DNA of 27,647 bases, taken from a virus. Below are positions 21,609 through 27,647 of the stretch, in pieces. The stretch lies in IMG/VR virus record IMGVR_UViG_3300042301_004023, positions 1 through 27,647 of that record; one strand, given 5' to 3'. The notes below the pieces were generated by a model. The model was given only the letters and a program-made list of their open reading frames with translations, had not been told where the DNA came from and ran no database searches. A program made the translations under genes and the position numbers. Every line of letters starts with the position of its first letter. Positions within the stretch are counted from its first letter, which is position 1.

Positions 21609-22154
21609 TTAATCTACTTTCATAAAGATATGAGAATTAAGAGCAATTTTATCATACCCATTTTTAGACCATGAAGGTTTAATTTTCTTGGTGTGAAAAT
21701 GTGTTGCTCCCTTTACATAATCCTTAGTAATATCACCATAGTATAAATCTTTAGCGATTACAAGTGCTTTTTTCCATGCTGCTTTTTCTGCTATATAATG
21801 ATTCTTTTTAAGAGTCCATGAAAACTGGTAAGGTTCATAAACAACACCACAAATATTTTTAGAATATCTTTCATCATTAACTCTATTCAATGTAACTTGA
21901 CCGACCGCTATCTGTTCATAGATAGGTTCTGACCTAGCTTCAAAATATATATTTTTCGCTAAACATTCTATACTCTTGTTTATAGGTTTAGGGGGTTCTA
22001 TAATTTTAACAAATTCCTTTTTTTGTTTTTTATGAGTTACTAAAGAAATTTGATTATCTAATTCATTATTATAGTTAAATTGATTATTGAATATAAATGC
22101 AGCACATAATAACAATCCAATAATAGATGAAGAATTTATAAAATTCATAAACAT
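21609..22154 (-). CDS. SleB-type cell-wall hydrolase (likely endolysin) with N-terminal anchor
   Basis: Up to 181 residues. IGLLLCAAFIFNNQF (about 12-26) is a hydrophobic segment with a polar start, either a signal-anchor or signal peptide, so the enzyme could reach the periplasm without a holin pore. CLAKNIYFEARSEP (64-77) with Glu72, VGQVTLNRVND and PYQFSWTLKK are the Hydrolase_2 (SleB) signature for cutting the glycan backbone of peptidoglycan; GATHFHTKKIKPSW is a later conserved loop. The late box AATAAATA overlaps ATG 22154 itself, while ATG 22148 (two codons in) lies five bases after that box, the same spacing as in 18394-18669, so 22148 may be the true start. A second box lies at 22167-22174. 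It could also be a virion lysin. Confidence 0.82.
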   Translation of the reverse strand: MFMNFINSSSIIGLLLCAAFIFNNQFNYNNELDNQISLVTHKKQKKEFVKIIEPPKPINKSIECLAKNIYFEARSEPIYEQIAVGQVTLNRVNDERYSKNICGVVYEPYQFSWTLKKNHYIAEKAAWKKALVIAKDLYYGDITKDYVKGATHFHTKKIKPSWSKNGYDKIALNSHIFMKVD

Positions 22155-22174
22155 ATTTATTGTCCATATTTATT
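22154..22174 (-). promoter_or_regulatory. Two late promoter boxes AATAAATA before the hydrolase gene
   Basis: Boxes at 22161-22154 and 22174-22167 on the minus strand, 13 bp apart. The nearer one leaves five bases before ATG 22148; the farther one leaves 12 bases before ATG 22154. No ribosome site is present in either arrangement. Confidence 0.55.
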
Positions 22175-22235
22175 GATGCTTGATAATAACATTCATTTAA
22201 GAAGTTTGCAAGTAAAATATTGAATGATTTTTTAC

Positions 22236-22243
22236 ACTAAATA
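22236..22243 (+). promoter_or_regulatory. Late-like box ACTAAATA before the tail fibre gene
   Basis: Two bases from TATAAATA, 29 bp before ATG 22273, with AAAGAG as ribosome site. It faces away from the hydrolase promoter. A TTTACA/TATAAT pair at 22231 and 22252 has only a 15-bp spacer and is less likely. Confidence 0.4.
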
Positions 22244-22272
22244 ACAGTTAATATAATGTTAAAGAGTTAAAA

Positions 22273-23223
22273 ATGGCGACTATAACTAATGTAAATACAG
22301 GAACTGTAGATAATGACAATACTGGAGATACTTTGCGAGCGGCATTTACAAAAATTAATACGAATACACAAAATATTAATACACAAATTACAAACACATT
22401 CGCTAATTTAAATGCAGGGATTAGTGTTAACGAAACAACAGATGTTACTTCTATATTATCCAATGCTGTTGCAATAGCAAGCGCAACAACTAATGGGTTT
22501 AGGATTGATAATCTACCTTCTACGAATCCATTAGTTTCTGGAATTCTTTATGAAGATAATAATGTTATTAAAAAATCTACAGGGACACATAACAGTTTTA
22601 TTAAACCAATAACTGCTAATTATACGTTAATATTAGCTGATAAAGGATATTATTTAAAAATTAACAGTTCTTCACCAGTAATCATAACTATCCCATTAAA
22701 TTCATCTGTTGCATTTAAAGAAGGCGACGTTATTGAATGGCAGCATTTTGGAATAGGAAATGTTTCTTTTAAAGGGGTTACTGGAGTTACTGTGAATAAT
22801 AGAGCAGAAACTGGGACAGACGAAAGTTTATTTTATAGTTATGGCAAAAATTCTTTTGGGTATCTCCAATATCAAGGGAGTAATACTTGGGTTGCTATCA
22901 ATACAAAAAGTAAAGAAAATTTCGTATCTTCATATACGCTATATACTAGTAGAACAACAGATGCTACTTCTGGTGTTTTTACTCTATATAAAAATTCTAC
23001 TTGGGTATTTGAAACGACAGGTCTTTATAATGGAGCGACTACAAAATTACAATATAGAGCAGTTGGTGACTCCGTATGGGTGGATGTTACATATAGCGAA
23101 ATATATGACGTAAATAAATTAACGCTATATTGTTCTCAAGATTTTGAAATGAGATATGTCCAAACAAATTCCAATACTGCGACATCTATCACAGCAAAAT
23201 TAACAAGAATAAGTGAAATCTAA
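22273..23223 (+). CDS. Tail fibre-like virion protein
   Basis: A 316-residue protein. NVNTGTVDNDNTGDTLRAAF followed by TKINTNTQNINTQI matches the repeated opening of many phage fibre and neck-whisker-like proteins (x-x-DGTGDPLR-x-AF-x-KIN-x-N), thought to be a trimerisation or attachment segment. The rest is beta-rich, Ser/Thr/Asn-rich sequence; the C-terminal about 100 residues (FVSSYTLYTSRTTDATSGVF...) resemble a small receptor-type beta domain. There is no enzyme motif. It is 12 bases before the tailspike gene, so the two may be made together, one serving as adaptor for the other (inference). A late-like box lies upstream. Confidence 0.7.
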   Translation: MATITNVNTGTVDNDNTGDTLRAAFTKINTNTQNINTQITNTFANLNAGISVNETTDVTSILSNAVAIASATTNGFRIDNLPSTNPLVSGILYEDNNVIKKSTGTHNSFIKPITANYTLILADKGYYLKINSSSPVIITIPLNSSVAFKEGDVIEWQHFGIGNVSFKGVTGVTVNNRAETGTDESLFYSYGKNSFGYLQYQGSNTWVAINTKSKENFVSSYTLYTSRTTDATSGVFTLYKNSTWVFETTGLYNGATTKLQYRAVGDSVWVDVTYSEIYDVNKLTLYCSQDFEMRYVQTNSNTATSITAKLTRISEI

Positions 23224-23235
23224 ACGGGTTTAAAA

Positions 23236-25704
23236 ATGATTGAAATACTAAGCAAACAAATATACTCAAAGCCATTTATAAACATTAGAGAATTCGGTGT
23301 AAAGGGTGACGGGATTGTTAATGATACGACTCCCTTAAGTAATTATTTAAACTATTGTGGTGCAAATAATATCACGGCAAGAGTTGCGAATGGGATTTAT
23401 AAAATTACAGATAATATAACTCTTTCTCAAACTGTTAATATAGAATTTGATAATAATGTGGTAATTGATGGAAGAACCATTCCCGTCGGTGTGTCATTAA
23501 ATCAAAGAAGTGCTTTAATACTCCCCGCTAATATTGGTTCTTCTGTTTCTATGACAGCATCACTATCAGAAGGTGGGTTTCAAGTAACTGTTTCAAGCAC
23601 TTCTTCATTTGCGGTAGATGATTATATTGTAATATCTTCTAATCAATTCTACAGTGATGGGGTTTCTACGAATAATAAATTAAGAGGATTTGTTGCAAGA
23701 ATTACAGGAATTGTATCAGGGACTGTTTTAGCAATAGATAGAGATAGCCCTTATAACATAGACCACACACAAACAGGAATTATTAGAAAATTATTAATGT
23801 ATAAAGGAATGTCCGTGGTAGGGAACGCAACTTTCTTATTAGGAGGAGTTGGGTCAATCCACAATGGAATAATTTTAAACAATACTATAGGAGCATTAGT
23901 TGAAGGTATAACGGTTGATGGTGCAGAGCAGTCCGCAGTCAATTTTGCAGCATGGAATCATCGTGCAAATGTTACAAATTGTAATTTAAGAAACAGCACA
24001 TCCCCCGCTGTGTTGACTACTGGGTATGGGATAACCTTTGGGACAGCATCAGAAGCATGTATTGCAGAAGGAAATTATATTGAAAATTGCAGACACTCTA
24101 TTGCAGGAGGAGGAACTCTCGCTTCTAATAAATGCACAATTAAAAATAATAGAACAGTTCGTTGTGGAATAGGGACAAGTGATTTAGATGCACATGAAGA
24201 TTGTTTTGATTGGACCTTTACCGATAACTGGTCAACTGCTGGAGGTGATAGATTGGGTGGTCTTGTTGCTAGAGGAAAACGAAATGTCATCATAAACAAT
24301 AAGTTGGAATACGGAAGTATTGGTATTAGAGTAGAAAACTTTATTGCGGACACAGCTGGACACAATAATCACACAATTATTGGAAATACTGTTGTTGGAT
24401 GTAATACTTCTATAACTTTTAGTAATGATTATAACTCTATTAGTAAAGCTATTGTTATAGGAAATAATCTTATAAATGCAAGGGACAATCATATAAACGC
24501 AAAAAATATGAGTAACTTAATTATAAATGGTAATTTATTTGAAGGAGTTTCTGGGAATACAGGTTCAAACGGACATGCTATTCTATTAGACGGAACTTGT
24601 GGTAAAATATCTGTTAATGATAATAATTTTAAAAATATAAATGCTTCAACTTCAAGAATGTGTGTTGCTACTACTTCTGGGGCTGTAGTTTCTGATTTTT
24701 CTATGTCTAGTAATAGTTATGATAATGTCAGAGGTATTGCAGACGTATATAGTGTTGAACGATTTTCTTCATATTCTTCTTCTGGTGAAATAGGATTAAC
24801 TACAACTTCTGGGAATGTATATTCTTTTAGAAATTGCAAAAATATAACTGTTTCTGGTGATGTTTTAAAAATTAATGGAGCAACAGGATCAAATGACTTT
24901 ATAACAATATTTAATACGAATAATGCTTATGCTAAAGGATTAAATATATTAAACAATTCTGTAACAGGACTTTATCGTAGACCATTAAATATAGTCCCAG
25001 TTTCTACGACATTAAATGGTGACGGGACTACAACTTCTTTCGCACTAGCATATACAGGAATTACCGCAGCGCAACTTTCTGTAACTATTGGAGGTGTTCT
25101 TCAAGATGAAAATACATACACATACTCTAGTCCTAATATCGTATTTGCAACAGCACCAGCTTCTGGGACAGGGAATATAATTGTTAGTGCAACATTATAC
25201 GATCAAATTACAATTTTAGGGAATGATTTTACAGAAGCTAATAATGGGACAAGGTTTATTATCCCATCAAAAGCTGTTCTTGTGACAGCAGCGTTTGGAG
25301 TTCTACAAAAAACGCCAGTTATTATAAACACAACAGGGGCTTCGCCTTCTATAACGATAAATAATACGAATGATTCTGATTTTATAGTTAGGTTAGCAGG
25401 TTCTACTGGAAACGTAACTGTTAGTAATCCATCTAGTCTAAACCCTTCAGAAATTACTATAAGAATTGTTAATAATGATACAATTAGTAGAACAATGAGA
25501 TTTAACGTAAATTACAGAAGAAATTTTGCAAATGCTATTGGTCAAGCATTATTCTCTGGGACAGGAAGCACAACATTAACTTCTGGTGGTCTTGCAAACG
25601 TAACATTTGTTGCAGGTGAAGAAAGAATTGTAAGGTTCAGACAAGCTAACGGTGTTTGGTTTGCTCTTAGTGATAGTTGGTCTACAAAAGCATTAGCACT
25701 TTAA
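23236..25704 (+). CDS. Tailspike with pectate-lyase-like beta-helix
   Basis: An 822-residue protein. INIREFGVKGDGIVNDTTPL (residues 16-35) is the N-terminal signature of pectate-lyase-3 superfamily tailspikes. From about 200 to 530, repeated short Asn/Gly-rich turns (GNATFLLGGVGSIHNGI..., ENCRHSIAGGG, NNRTVRC, NNHTIIGNTVVGC) show a right-handed beta helix. Around 590-660 (LNGDGTTTSFALAYTGITAA...) there is a beta-sandwich insert common in phage spikes, and the end is a second beta domain. The protein should bind and probably cut a surface polysaccharide of the host. No catalytic residue can be fixed by eye. The gene ends at a perfect 26-bp palindrome. Start ATG 23236 lies 12 bases after the fibre stop codon; the ribosome site is weak (ACGGG). 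Confidence 0.85.
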   Translation: MIEILSKQIYSKPFINIREFGVKGDGIVNDTTPLSNYLNYCGANNITARVANGIYKITDNITLSQTVNIEFDNNVVIDGRTIPVGVSLNQRSALILPANIGSSVSMTASLSEGGFQVTVSSTSSFAVDDYIVISSNQFYSDGVSTNNKLRGFVARITGIVSGTVLAIDRDSPYNIDHTQTGIIRKLLMYKGMSVVGNATFLLGGVGSIHNGIILNNTIGALVEGITVDGAEQSAVNFAAWNHRANVTNCNLRNSTSPAVLTTGYGITFGTASEACIAEGNYIENCRHSIAGGGTLASNKCTIKNNRTVRCGIGTSDLDAHEDCFDWTFTDNWSTAGGDRLGGLVARGKRNVIINNKLEYGSIGIRVENFIADTAGHNNHTIIGNTVVGCNTSITFSNDYNSISKAIVIGNNLINARDNHINAKNMSNLIINGNLFEGVSGNTGSNGHAILLDGTCGKISVNDNNFKNINASTSRMCVATTSGAVVSDFSMSSNSYDNVRGIADVYSVERFSSYSSSGEIGLTTTSGNVYSFRNCKNITVSGDVLKINGATGSNDFITIFNTNNAYAKGLNILNNSVTGLYRRPLNIVPVSTTLNGDGTTTSFALAYTGITAAQLSVTIGGVLQDENTYTYSSPNIVFATAPASGTGNIIVSATLYDQITILGNDFTEANNGTRFIIPSKAVLVTAAFGVLQKTPVIINTTGASPSITINNTNDSDFIVRLAGSTGNVTVSNPSSLNPSEITIRIVNNDTISRTMRFNVNYRRNFANAIGQALFSGTGSTTLTSGGLANVTFVAGEERIVRFRQANGVWFALSDSWSTKALAL

Positions 25705-25710
25705 TATTGA

Positions 25711-25736
25711 TTGGAAGCAGCTTAAGCTGCTTCCAA
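25711..25736. terminator. Perfect 26-bp palindrome, bidirectional terminator
   Basis: TTGGAAGCAGCTT is followed directly by its reverse complement, giving 13-bp arms with no spacer (about 11 bp and a 4-base loop as RNA). It lies between the convergent tailspike gene and the gene at 25722-26057 and contains that gene's last codons and stop. It is followed by TGTTT on the plus strand and TCAATATT on the minus strand; there is no long U run. Confidence 0.7.
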
Positions 25737-26057
25737 TGTTTCAATAACTTTTTTCAAACTAGTGAACTTTCCGTTTTTGCCTTTAATCATTAGAGTTCCT
25801 GCTGGAGTTTTTTCAAACATAGAAATTTCATTTAAAAACTTTTCAATAATATCTTTTGTATTTTTAGTTTGCATTGTGTTTCTATTTGTAACAATAGAAC
25901 GTTTAACTTTTGTGATGCCGAATTCTCTTGCAATGCTATAAACAGTTGCAATAGAAATGTTATATTTTTCTTTCATGAGAGCAGGAAGATTTTTCTCATT
26001 AATGTTTTCACGAATAGCTTGGGCAATAATTTTTCTTTGTTCAAATTGAATAGTCAT
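25722..26057 (-). CDS. Small HTH-like DNA-binding protein
   Basis: A 111-residue protein. Residues about 10-50 (IAQAIRENINEKNLPALMKE, then KYNISIATVYSIAREFGITK) have the helix-turn-helix layout of resolvase-like or RNA-polymerase-associated domains: helix, turn, then a helix with S-I-A-T-V-Y-S-I-A. A basic linker (KVKRSIVTNRNTMQTKN) follows and a C-terminal helix-strand part ends in KKVIETLEAA. It may be a small phage regulator that acts early. AAGGAAT precedes ATG 26057, and it is the only gene of module P5. Its last codons form half of the palindromic terminator. Targets unknown. Confidence 0.6.
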   Translation of the reverse strand: MTIQFEQRKIIAQAIRENINEKNLPALMKEKYNISIATVYSIAREFGITKVKRSIVTNRNTMQTKNTKDIIEKFLNEISMFEKTPAGTLMIKGKNGKFTSLKKVIETLEAA

Positions 26058-26122
26058 AATATAATTCCTTATTTTAAGGGTTGTTTAATTTATAAAGGTG
26101 ATTATCACCGCCTCATAAAACT

Positions 26123-26151
26123 AATATAACACTTTTAAACTTACTTGTAAA
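26123..26151 (-). promoter_or_regulatory. Early promoter module P5
   Basis: Minus strand: TTTACA (26151-26146), 17-bp spacer, TG-extended TATATT (26128-26123), leader AGTTTTATGAGGCGG and the perfect dyad GGTGATAATCACC. The leader and dyad are identical to those of P2. Drives 25722-26057. Confidence 0.85.
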
Positions 26152-26195
26152 GCACAAAATGCACGAAAATGAAAATATTTTCTATAAAATAGTGC

Positions 26196-26226
26196 TTTAC
26201 TTTCACTTCAAAAAATGTTATAAATA
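26196..26226 (+). promoter_or_regulatory. Overlapping early and late promoters of gene 32
   Basis: TTTACT (26196-26201), a 17-bp spacer and TATAAA (26219-26224) with TG one base before, form an early promoter. The same -10 bases belong to the exact late box TATAAATA (26219-26226). Transcription by either form of polymerase would start from nearly the same base and give a leader of about 90 bases. Confidence 0.75.
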
Positions 26227-26324
26227 ACTTACTTTTTAATTTTCGTTTTCACGCTCTGCGTTGTATATTATATTTTCTCCTAAAAAGTATATAGTCAATT
26301 TTAGAAAATATATAGGAAATATAA
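26227..26324 (+). promoter_or_regulatory. Gene 32 leader (possible translational control)
   Basis: About 90 A/U-rich bases. An ACGC/GCGT hairpin (near 26250-26260) is the only G/C stem. TCCTA near 26280 can pair with TAGGA of the ribosome site. T4 gp32 represses its own mRNA by binding an unstructured A/U-rich start region beyond a pseudoknot; an unstructured start region is seen here, but a pseudoknot is not. Confidence 0.35.
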
Positions 26325-27242
26325 ATGGTTAGTTTAGATAATTTAAGAAAAAATAAAAACAAGCGTTTGGAAGAACTTCAAAAGAAAGCCCAAGATACTG
26401 GTAAAGAAGCATACGGAACTAAAGATGATAGATTTTGGAACTTATCAAGGGACGAAAAGACAGGAATTGGTAAAGCTATTATTCGTTTTATTCCTTCTGC
26501 AGAAGCAAAAGATTCTGCAACAGTTTTTTCACATTCTTTTAAAAATGAAGAAACTGGAAAATGGATGATTGATACTTGTCCAACTACACACTATCATAAT
26601 GAATGGGATAAGTGTCCCGTTTGTCAATTAGCAGGTCAATACTATGAAGAAGGAACAGAAGATTCCAAAAAGTTGGCAAGTAGTGTTCGTAGAAAGAAAA
26701 AATACATTTCAAATATCTATGTTGTGAAGGACCCAAAATCCCCTGAAAATGACGGGAAAGTATTTTTATTCCAGTATGGTCAAAAAATCCATGATAAAAT
26801 CATTTCTATGGCTAAAGATGAATATGGCGATGGAGAAATTGTTGATGTATTTGATTTAGAAGATGGTCGTGATTTCACGCTGCGTTCTAAAAAGAATAAT
26901 GGTGGGTGGATTGACTATGACGATTCTAGTTTCGAAACATCAAATTGTTTTTCTAAGTTTGATGATGATAAACTGAATTCTATTTTGCAGAGTTCACATG
27001 CACTAGATGAGTTTATTTCTGAAGATAAAATACCAGCTTATGAAAAGTTAAAAGATCGACTTGATAAAGTTATGGGGAAATCAAAGACATCTGATAAAGC
27101 AAAAGTGATTGAAGATGCAGTAGAAACTCCTAAAGCTACAAAGCAAGAAAAAGTTAAAGAAACGAAAAGTATTCTTGAATCTATTTCTAGTTCTGATAGC
27201 GATGAAGAAATTGATATTGATGATATTCTAGCGAATATCTAA
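26325..27242 (+). CDS. 32: Single-stranded DNA-binding protein gp32
   Basis: A 305-residue protein (301 in T4). LRKNKNKRLEELQKKAQ is the basic N-terminal region for cooperative binding. GKWMIDTCPTTHY...DKCPVC with His70, Cys85, Cys97 and Cys100 is the zinc site (T4: His64, Cys77, Cys87, Cys90), and SNIYVVKDPKSPENDGKVF matches NILVVKDPAAPENEGKVF of T4. The acidic tail SSSDSDEEIDIDDI is the domain that binds partner proteins. It coats single-stranded DNA in replication, recombination and repair. Early and late promoters overlap upstream. A hairpin terminator follows. Gene 32 is separated from gene 59 by about 11.8 kb of mostly late genes. Confidence 0.95.
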   Translation: MVSLDNLRKNKNKRLEELQKKAQDTGKEAYGTKDDRFWNLSRDEKTGIGKAIIRFIPSAEAKDSATVFSHSFKNEETGKWMIDTCPTTHYHNEWDKCPVCQLAGQYYEEGTEDSKKLASSVRRKKKYISNIYVVKDPKSPENDGKVFLFQYGQKIHDKIISMAKDEYGDGEIVDVFDLEDGRDFTLRSKKNNGGWIDYDDSSFETSNCFSKFDDDKLNSILQSSHALDEFISEDKIPAYEKLKDRLDKVMGKSKTSDKAKVIEDAVETPKATKQEKVKETKSILESISSSDSDEEIDIDDILANI

Positions 27243-27250
27243 GTTCTATA

Positions 27251-27275
27251 GGGAGTGATTTTTGAAGTCACTCCC
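27251..27275. terminator. Hairpin terminator after gene 32 (inverted copy of 14537-14561)
   Basis: Stem GGGAGTGA/TCACTCCC with loop TTTTTGAAG, followed by TAATTTTACTATTT. All 25 bases are the reverse complement of the hairpin after gene 59, although the genes next to the two hairpins point the same way. Confidence 0.85.
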
Positions 27276-27283
27276 TAATTTTA

Positions 27284-27625
27284 CTATTTGTTGATTTTGT
27301 TATAAGTGTCAATTAGAGGTAATAATTCAGAATATGCTTTAAAAATTATTTTATAATTATTATCAAATTCTTGTATTTCTTTAATACTTTTAAATTCCCC
27401 TGAAGAAAATTTCAATTCAATTTCATGCTCCATTTCTTTTCTAATAATAAGTTCTATTCGTGGAGTTTTATTAATATCAAATTTTATATATCCGTGTATT
27501 CTATCATCATTCTGTTTAGTAAATTTTCCTCCTAATTTTTTAAATATAGTTTCTATTTTGCTTTGAATATCTTCAACAGATCTATTCAAATTAGTTACTT
27601 CGTTTAATTCTTTATATGTTTTCAT
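27284..27625 (-). CDS. Capsid-targeted-like protein (paralogue of 14568-14918)
   Basis: A 113-residue protein. MKTYKELNEVTNLNRSVED and the next residues are the same as in the 14568-14918 protein except for one Lys/Glu change; after residue 28 the two have diverged (KLGGK, IELII, KFSSG, KAYSELL remain). The N-terminus fits the T4 internal-protein capsid-targeting peptide with LNE as a possible prohead-protease site. Unlike its paralogue it has a good ribosome site (AAAAGGAAAT). The window ends 22 bases after its ATG, so its promoter is not seen. The core is alpha/beta and not recognised. Confidence 0.6.
   Translation of the reverse strand: MKTYKELNEVTNLNRSVEDIQSKIETIFKKLGGKFTKQNDDRIHGYIKFDINKTPRIELIIRKEMEHEIELKFSSGEFKSIKEIQEFDNNYKIIFKAYSELLPLIDTYNKINK
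27555..27625 (-). repeat. 71-bp direct repeat, copy 2
   Basis: Matches 14848-14918 at 70 of 71 bases, same orientation, 12.7 kb apart. With the hairpin terminator about 300 bp away in both places it forms a duplicated cassette flanking genes 15 to 32. Confidence 0.85.
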
Positions 27626-27647
27626 TTTAATTTCCTTTTTATTTAAC

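Noticed and set aside
22231-22257. Sigma70 promoter for the tail fibre gene
   Set aside because: TTTACA and TATAAT are 15 bp apart, too short, and the gene is structural; a late-like box is the better candidate.
24075-24492. Minus-strand frames inside the tailspike gene
   Set aside because: Low-complexity antisense of the Asn/Gly-rich beta-helix turns; no ribosome site or family.
1-27647. tRNA genes, CRISPR arrays, insertion sequences
   Set aside because: No cloverleaf with a T-loop GTTCRA-type motif, no regularly spaced repeat array, and no transposase or terminal inverted repeats were seen on either strand by eye.

Overview
The window is a stretch of a tailed phage genome of the T4-like (contractile-tailed) superfamily with very A+T-rich DNA (roughly 70% A+T by eye). 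Five proteins can be matched from memory to T4 essential genes: gp33 (late-transcription co-activator), gp59 (helicase loader), gp15 (tail sheath stabiliser), gp16 (small terminase) and gp32 (single-strand DNA-binding protein). An i-spanin/o-spanin pair implies a Gram-negative, two-membrane host. The 1727-residue DUF4815-type structural protein is of the kind seen in cyanophage- or pelagiphage-like relatives rather than in coliphage T4. I cannot name the species or the host. I see no tRNA, CRISPR array, insertion sequence or attachment site.

Layout. 1-4825 (+): a sugar-transfer cassette of three related glycosyltransferases (the first cut by the window edge) around a fused nucleotidyltransferase/APH-fold kinase, followed by an AAA ATPase. 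4927-6805: a small protein with a capsid-targeting-like N-terminus, then two homing endonuclease genes (GIY-YIG, HNH) on the minus strand. 6896-12079 (+): the large structural gene, whose leader and first codons are also present as a second, degenerate copy beyond the HNH gene. 12076-12834 (-): three small early genes. 13257-14537 (+): early operon with genes 33 and 59. 14568-14918 (-): a capsid-targeted-like gene. 15042-16218 (+): genes 15 and 16. 16208-22154 (-): capsid-targeted-like protein, alpha/beta hydrolase, spanins, DUF7207-like protein, DUF4942-type adenine methyltransferase, small early genes and a SleB-type cell-wall hydrolase. 22273-25704 (+): tail fibre-like protein and beta-helix tailspike. 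25722-26057 (-): small HTH-like protein. 26325-27242 (+): gene 32. 27284-27625 (-): a paralogue of the 14568-14918 gene.

Regulation can be read from the sequence. Six copies of a near-identical early promoter module (TTTACA, 17 bp, extended -10) carry a conserved leader beginning at about the start site, with a short G/C dyad. Other sigma70-type promoters also have 17-bp spacers. TATAAATA-like late boxes precede many virion and lysis genes, and for genes 15, 18394-18669, 18678-19013 and SleB the box lies so close to the start codon that the late mRNA would be almost leaderless. Gene 32 has both promoter types overlapping.

How it may work together (inference): the 5' cassette looks like a self-contained system that makes an activated sugar and attaches it to phage DNA or another phage target. 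Genes 33/59/32 serve late transcription and replication. The genes with MKTYKEL-type N-termini look like internal head proteins cut by the prohead protease and injected with the DNA. Homing endonucleases and duplicated promoter/terminator/gene cassettes show that recombination has shaped the region.
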